Shown here: in pieces, positions 5,698 through 7,353 of the stretch
How the letters are laid out: each line of letters opens with the position of its first letter
How positions within the stretch are numbered: the first letter of the stretch is position 1
Origin: Acinetobacter sp. UBA6641
GTDB taxonomy: Bacteria; Pseudomonadota; Gammaproteobacteria; Pseudomonadales; Moraxellaceae
NCBI GenBank assembly: GCA_002455755.1
Contig: DKLL01000107.1
Coordinates: 1,143 to 8,495, forward strand
Length of the DNA stretch: 7,353 nt
Reading direction: 5' to 3'
The notes under the pieces: generated by a model
Told to the model about the DNA's origin: nothing
Seen by the model: the letters and a program-made list of their open reading frames with translations, nothing else
The model's database searches: none
Program-made: the position numbers and the translations under genes

Positions 5698-5747
5698 GGT
5701 CATTTTTTGACAAGACAGGGTCATTACAAGACAAATTAACAAGGTCA
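5698..5747. promoter_or_regulatory. Putative AraC-type operator repeats in the divergent control region
   Basis: GGTCATT occurs at 5698-5704 and 5719-5725, exactly 21 bp (two helical turns) apart. Each is followed by ACAAGACA (5710-5717 and 5726-5733), the second unit lacking 5 bp between the two parts. A third partial copy, GGTCA, is at 5743-5747. Tandem direct repeats at 21-bp spacing next to a divergent AraC/XylS gene are the typical binding arrangement of that family. They lie between the regulator and the operon, nearer the presumed operon -35. Confidence 0.55.
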
Positions 5748-5796
5748 AACAATAAATACGCTTTAACCCACTTCATCCAGATGACAGGATTTCAAC

Positions 5797-6849
5797 GTGT
5801 ACGAAATGAACAATAATCCATTTAAAGATGAGAGTGTAGATATTGCCAATATTCCCTCTAATTATGCTCGGCTTATTGGTCGGGAATTGGCACTGAATAT
5901 TCGTGAATTGCCGCAGTTGCTGCAATTTACCCAGCTCACCATTGGGCAATTACTGCAAGATGACACTTTACTGACCGCAAGACAGTTGGTACAGATTTTA
6001 CAGAATAGCCTTGCTTTATCTGAACATTCTGATTTTGGCTTACGCCTCGGCAGACGCCTGACGCCCACTACCCATGGCGCCATGGGATTCTTGGTGAATA
6101 GTAGTCCGAATTTATTGATGGCACTCAAAGCCTTTAAGGAATTTATTCCCACACGGATTAGTTTCGCCCGTTTAAGCCTTGAATACACGGAACATTCAGT
6201 CAATATCTGTTTGTATTTTAATATTCAGCTTTCTGAACAGGTGCATCGGATCCTTGCTGAAACCTGTGCGGTGATTTTATTTGAATGTGCTGAATTCATT
6301 GTAGGACGCCCAATTCATGAAGCTAAAATTGCGTTTACACATCAGGAACCTGACTATAGCCAAGCGTATGCGAACTATTTATCAGGAAGTTATTCTTTTT
6401 CAGCCCCTGAAATTACAGCTGAGTTTCCTTTAAGTTTGTGTCATATTTCCAATGCATCTGCCAATCAAGACAGTTATATGCTTGCGATGCGGCAATGTGA
6501 AAGCATGTTGCAACAATTGCAACCCATTAAACAAAGCTATATTTATCATATTCAAAAAATGATGCTGTCCAGTTCTTTGCACGAACTGAGTGAGGAGCAG
6601 ATCGCGGCATCGTTATTTATGAGTAAACGTACATTGGCACGTAAACTGGCACAGGATGGGACAAGTTTTAAGGAAATTAAAGATGCTATTTTGTCGGAGC
6701 AAGCGAGTCGATATTTGATTGAAAGTGATTTGTCTGTCGATGCGATAGCGACTCTGCTCAACTATCACGACAGCTCTAATTTTAGACGAGCGTTTAAGCG
6801 TTGGTTTGACCTAGCACCAAGTGAATATCGATTCAAAAACAAAAAATAA
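5797..6849 (+). CDS. AraC/XylS-family regulator of the P450 operon (AlkR-like)
   Basis: This 350-aa protein has an N-terminal effector-binding domain of the 'arabinose-binding' type found in AlkR, OruR and similar regulators, including HGAMGFLVNSSPNL (93-106). The C-terminal double helix-turn-helix comprises LSEEQIAASLFMSKRTLARK (264-283) and then VDAIATLLNYHDSSNFRRAF (314-333). The closing AraC signature FKRWFDLAPSEYR spans 333-345. It probably senses alkanes and activates the divergent ferredoxin-P450-reductase operon, by analogy with AlkR of Acinetobacter alkane hydroxylases; no ligand can be read from sequence. The start is GTG at 5797, because AGGA lies 7 nt upstream; the next ATG (5806) is too far from that site. 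No strong terminator follows. Confidence 0.88.
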   Translation: MYEMNNNPFKDESVDIANIPSNYARLIGRELALNIRELPQLLQFTQLTIGQLLQDDTLLTARQLVQILQNSLALSEHSDFGLRLGRRLTPTTHGAMGFLVNSSPNLLMALKAFKEFIPTRISFARLSLEYTEHSVNICLYFNIQLSEQVHRILAETCAVILFECAEFIVGRPIHEAKIAFTHQEPDYSQAYANYLSGSYSFSAPEITAEFPLSLCHISNASANQDSYMLAMRQCESMLQQLQPIKQSYIYHIQKMMLSSSLHELSEEQIAASLFMSKRTLARKLAQDGTSFKEIKDAILSEQASRYLIESDLSVDAIATLLNYHDSSNFRRAFKRWFDLAPSEYRFKNKK

Positions 6850-6983
6850 TAATGGATTAAACAAGCCCAATAGTTCGAGTACATGGCTTAAATTTATAAT
6901 AATCAGGTCAGTTCATTAGCTGATCACAACAAAATTCCAATTTTATATATAAGTTATTAAAATAATTATCAATTACTCATTAA

Positions 6984-7043
6984 TTAAATGATGAACTTCA
7001 GGCGAACATAAGTTAAAAAAGCTATACCTAACCATAACTTCAT
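6984..7043 (-). CDS. Very small hydrophobic ORF, 19 codons, with a good Shine-Dalgarno sequence
   Basis: The minus-strand ATG at 7041-7043 is preceded by GGAGAGGAAGG and opens a 19-residue frame (MKLWLGIAFLTYV, then a basic RLK and FII). It ends in TAA at 6984-6986. The core is hydrophobic, as in membrane micropeptides. The frame contains the right copy of the 26-bp direct repeat. A purine-rich run can mimic a ribosome site in such DNA, so this is weakly supported. Confidence 0.15.
   Translation of the reverse strand: MKLWLGIAFLTYVRLKFII
7000..7025. repeat. Imperfect direct repeat, right copy
   Basis: This is the partner of 2167-2192: 22 of 26 positions match, in the same orientation, with the exact core AACATAAGTTAAA. 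The sequences outside the repeat do not align between the two sites, so the repeat is discrete and not part of a longer duplication. Confidence 0.5.
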
Positions 7044-7353
7044 CTACCTTCCTCTCCATTAAAGCTAATTCAAAAATTAAAGCTAAATAATAAAACTCAT
7101 CTAGGCCTAGATTTAAGCAACTGGTAATTTTTAAGTTTTTTCATTCCAGGAGTTAATTAGTCAAAGTTAATGCAATTCTAATTTCAATTATTCATGTAAT
7201 TTTATGCGGAAAAAATTAGTTAAAGGAATTTAACAATCCATTAAATAGTTTATCCTAATAATTAAATCGTCATTGCACTTATATTTCAAAACTTAATTCA
7301 TTAAACCTCTTTCATAAATCAAAAAATGATTATTAGAAAGTAATGAAATTAAA

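Larger units (their letters stand above)
6850..7353. other. AT-rich interval after the AraC gene, no convincing gene
   Basis: This tract contains only small signals: the right copy of the direct repeat (7000-7025), a tiny minus-strand ORF with a Shine-Dalgarno sequence (6984-7043), two ATTAAAGCTAA copies at an 18-bp period (7058-7068 and 7076-7086), and a perfect 14-bp palindrome ATCTAGGCCTAGAT (7099-7112). A weak stem (GGTCAG/CTGATC, 6906-6925) follows araC but has no T-run. From 7113 to the window end I see nothing beyond AT-rich sequence. Confidence 0.6.

Noticed and set aside
5707..5712. Consensus TTGACA on the plus strand as -35 of the AraC gene
   Set aside because: No acceptable -10 occurs 16-18 bp downstream; the hexamer more likely belongs to the operator repeat.
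6906..6925. GGTCAG/CTGATC stem after the AraC gene as intrinsic terminator
   Set aside because: Only six pairs, one of them G-T, with no following T-run.
7194..7215. TTATGCGGAAA as a second dif-like arm
   Set aside because: Only one half-site is present; no AACATAA arm lies at the required 6-bp spacing.

Overview
The window looks like an Acinetobacter-type gammaproteobacterium: low G+C, AT-rich intergenic DNA, and a class I CYP153 alkane-hydroxylase system of the kind known from alkane-degrading Acinetobacter strains such as EB104. The taxonomic call rests on protein resemblance recalled from memory and on base composition; no database search was possible.

Layout from left to right. (1) Positions 1-214 hold one end of an IS256-like insertion sequence: a terminal inverted-repeat-like end at about 187-214 and the start of its transposase, which runs off the window edge. 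(2) Positions 233-1936, minus strand, hold acuR then acuI: a TetR-family repressor and an acryloyl-CoA reductase. Each gene is preceded by a TAGAC-N5-G(T/A)CTA dyad, and a 46-bp hairpin lies between them. (3) Positions 1937-2554 hold no intact gene. This stretch contains two abutting hairpins, a Xer/dif-like site and what may be a decayed reading frame. (4) Positions 2555-5607, minus strand, hold a three-gene operon in transcription order [2Fe-2S] ferredoxin, CYP153 cytochrome P450, FAD/NADH ferredoxin reductase. (5) Positions 5608-5796 are the divergent control region, with two GGTCATT...ACAAGACA units whose GGTCATT parts are 21 bp apart. (6) Positions 5797-6849, plus strand, hold an AraC/XylS-family regulator. 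(7) Positions 6850-7353 are AT-rich DNA without a convincing gene.

How the genes work together. NADH electrons pass through the reductase FAD to the ferredoxin 2Fe-2S cluster and then to the P450 haem, which hydroxylates the terminal carbon of medium-chain alkanes or similar substrates. The divergent AraC-type protein is the likely alkane-responsive activator. The acuRI unit is functionally separate: AcuR probably senses acrylate or a related compound and derepresses acuI, which detoxifies acryloyl-CoA to propionyl-CoA.

The P450 operon sits between gene-poor tracts that carry recombination-like features, and its P450 gene looks by eye richer in G+C than the DNA around it. This fits an acquired catabolic cassette but does not prove one. 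The P450 system itself is a known type. The least explained pieces are the intergenic structures at 2167-2310, the operator architectures, and the minus-strand micro-ORF at 6984-7043.
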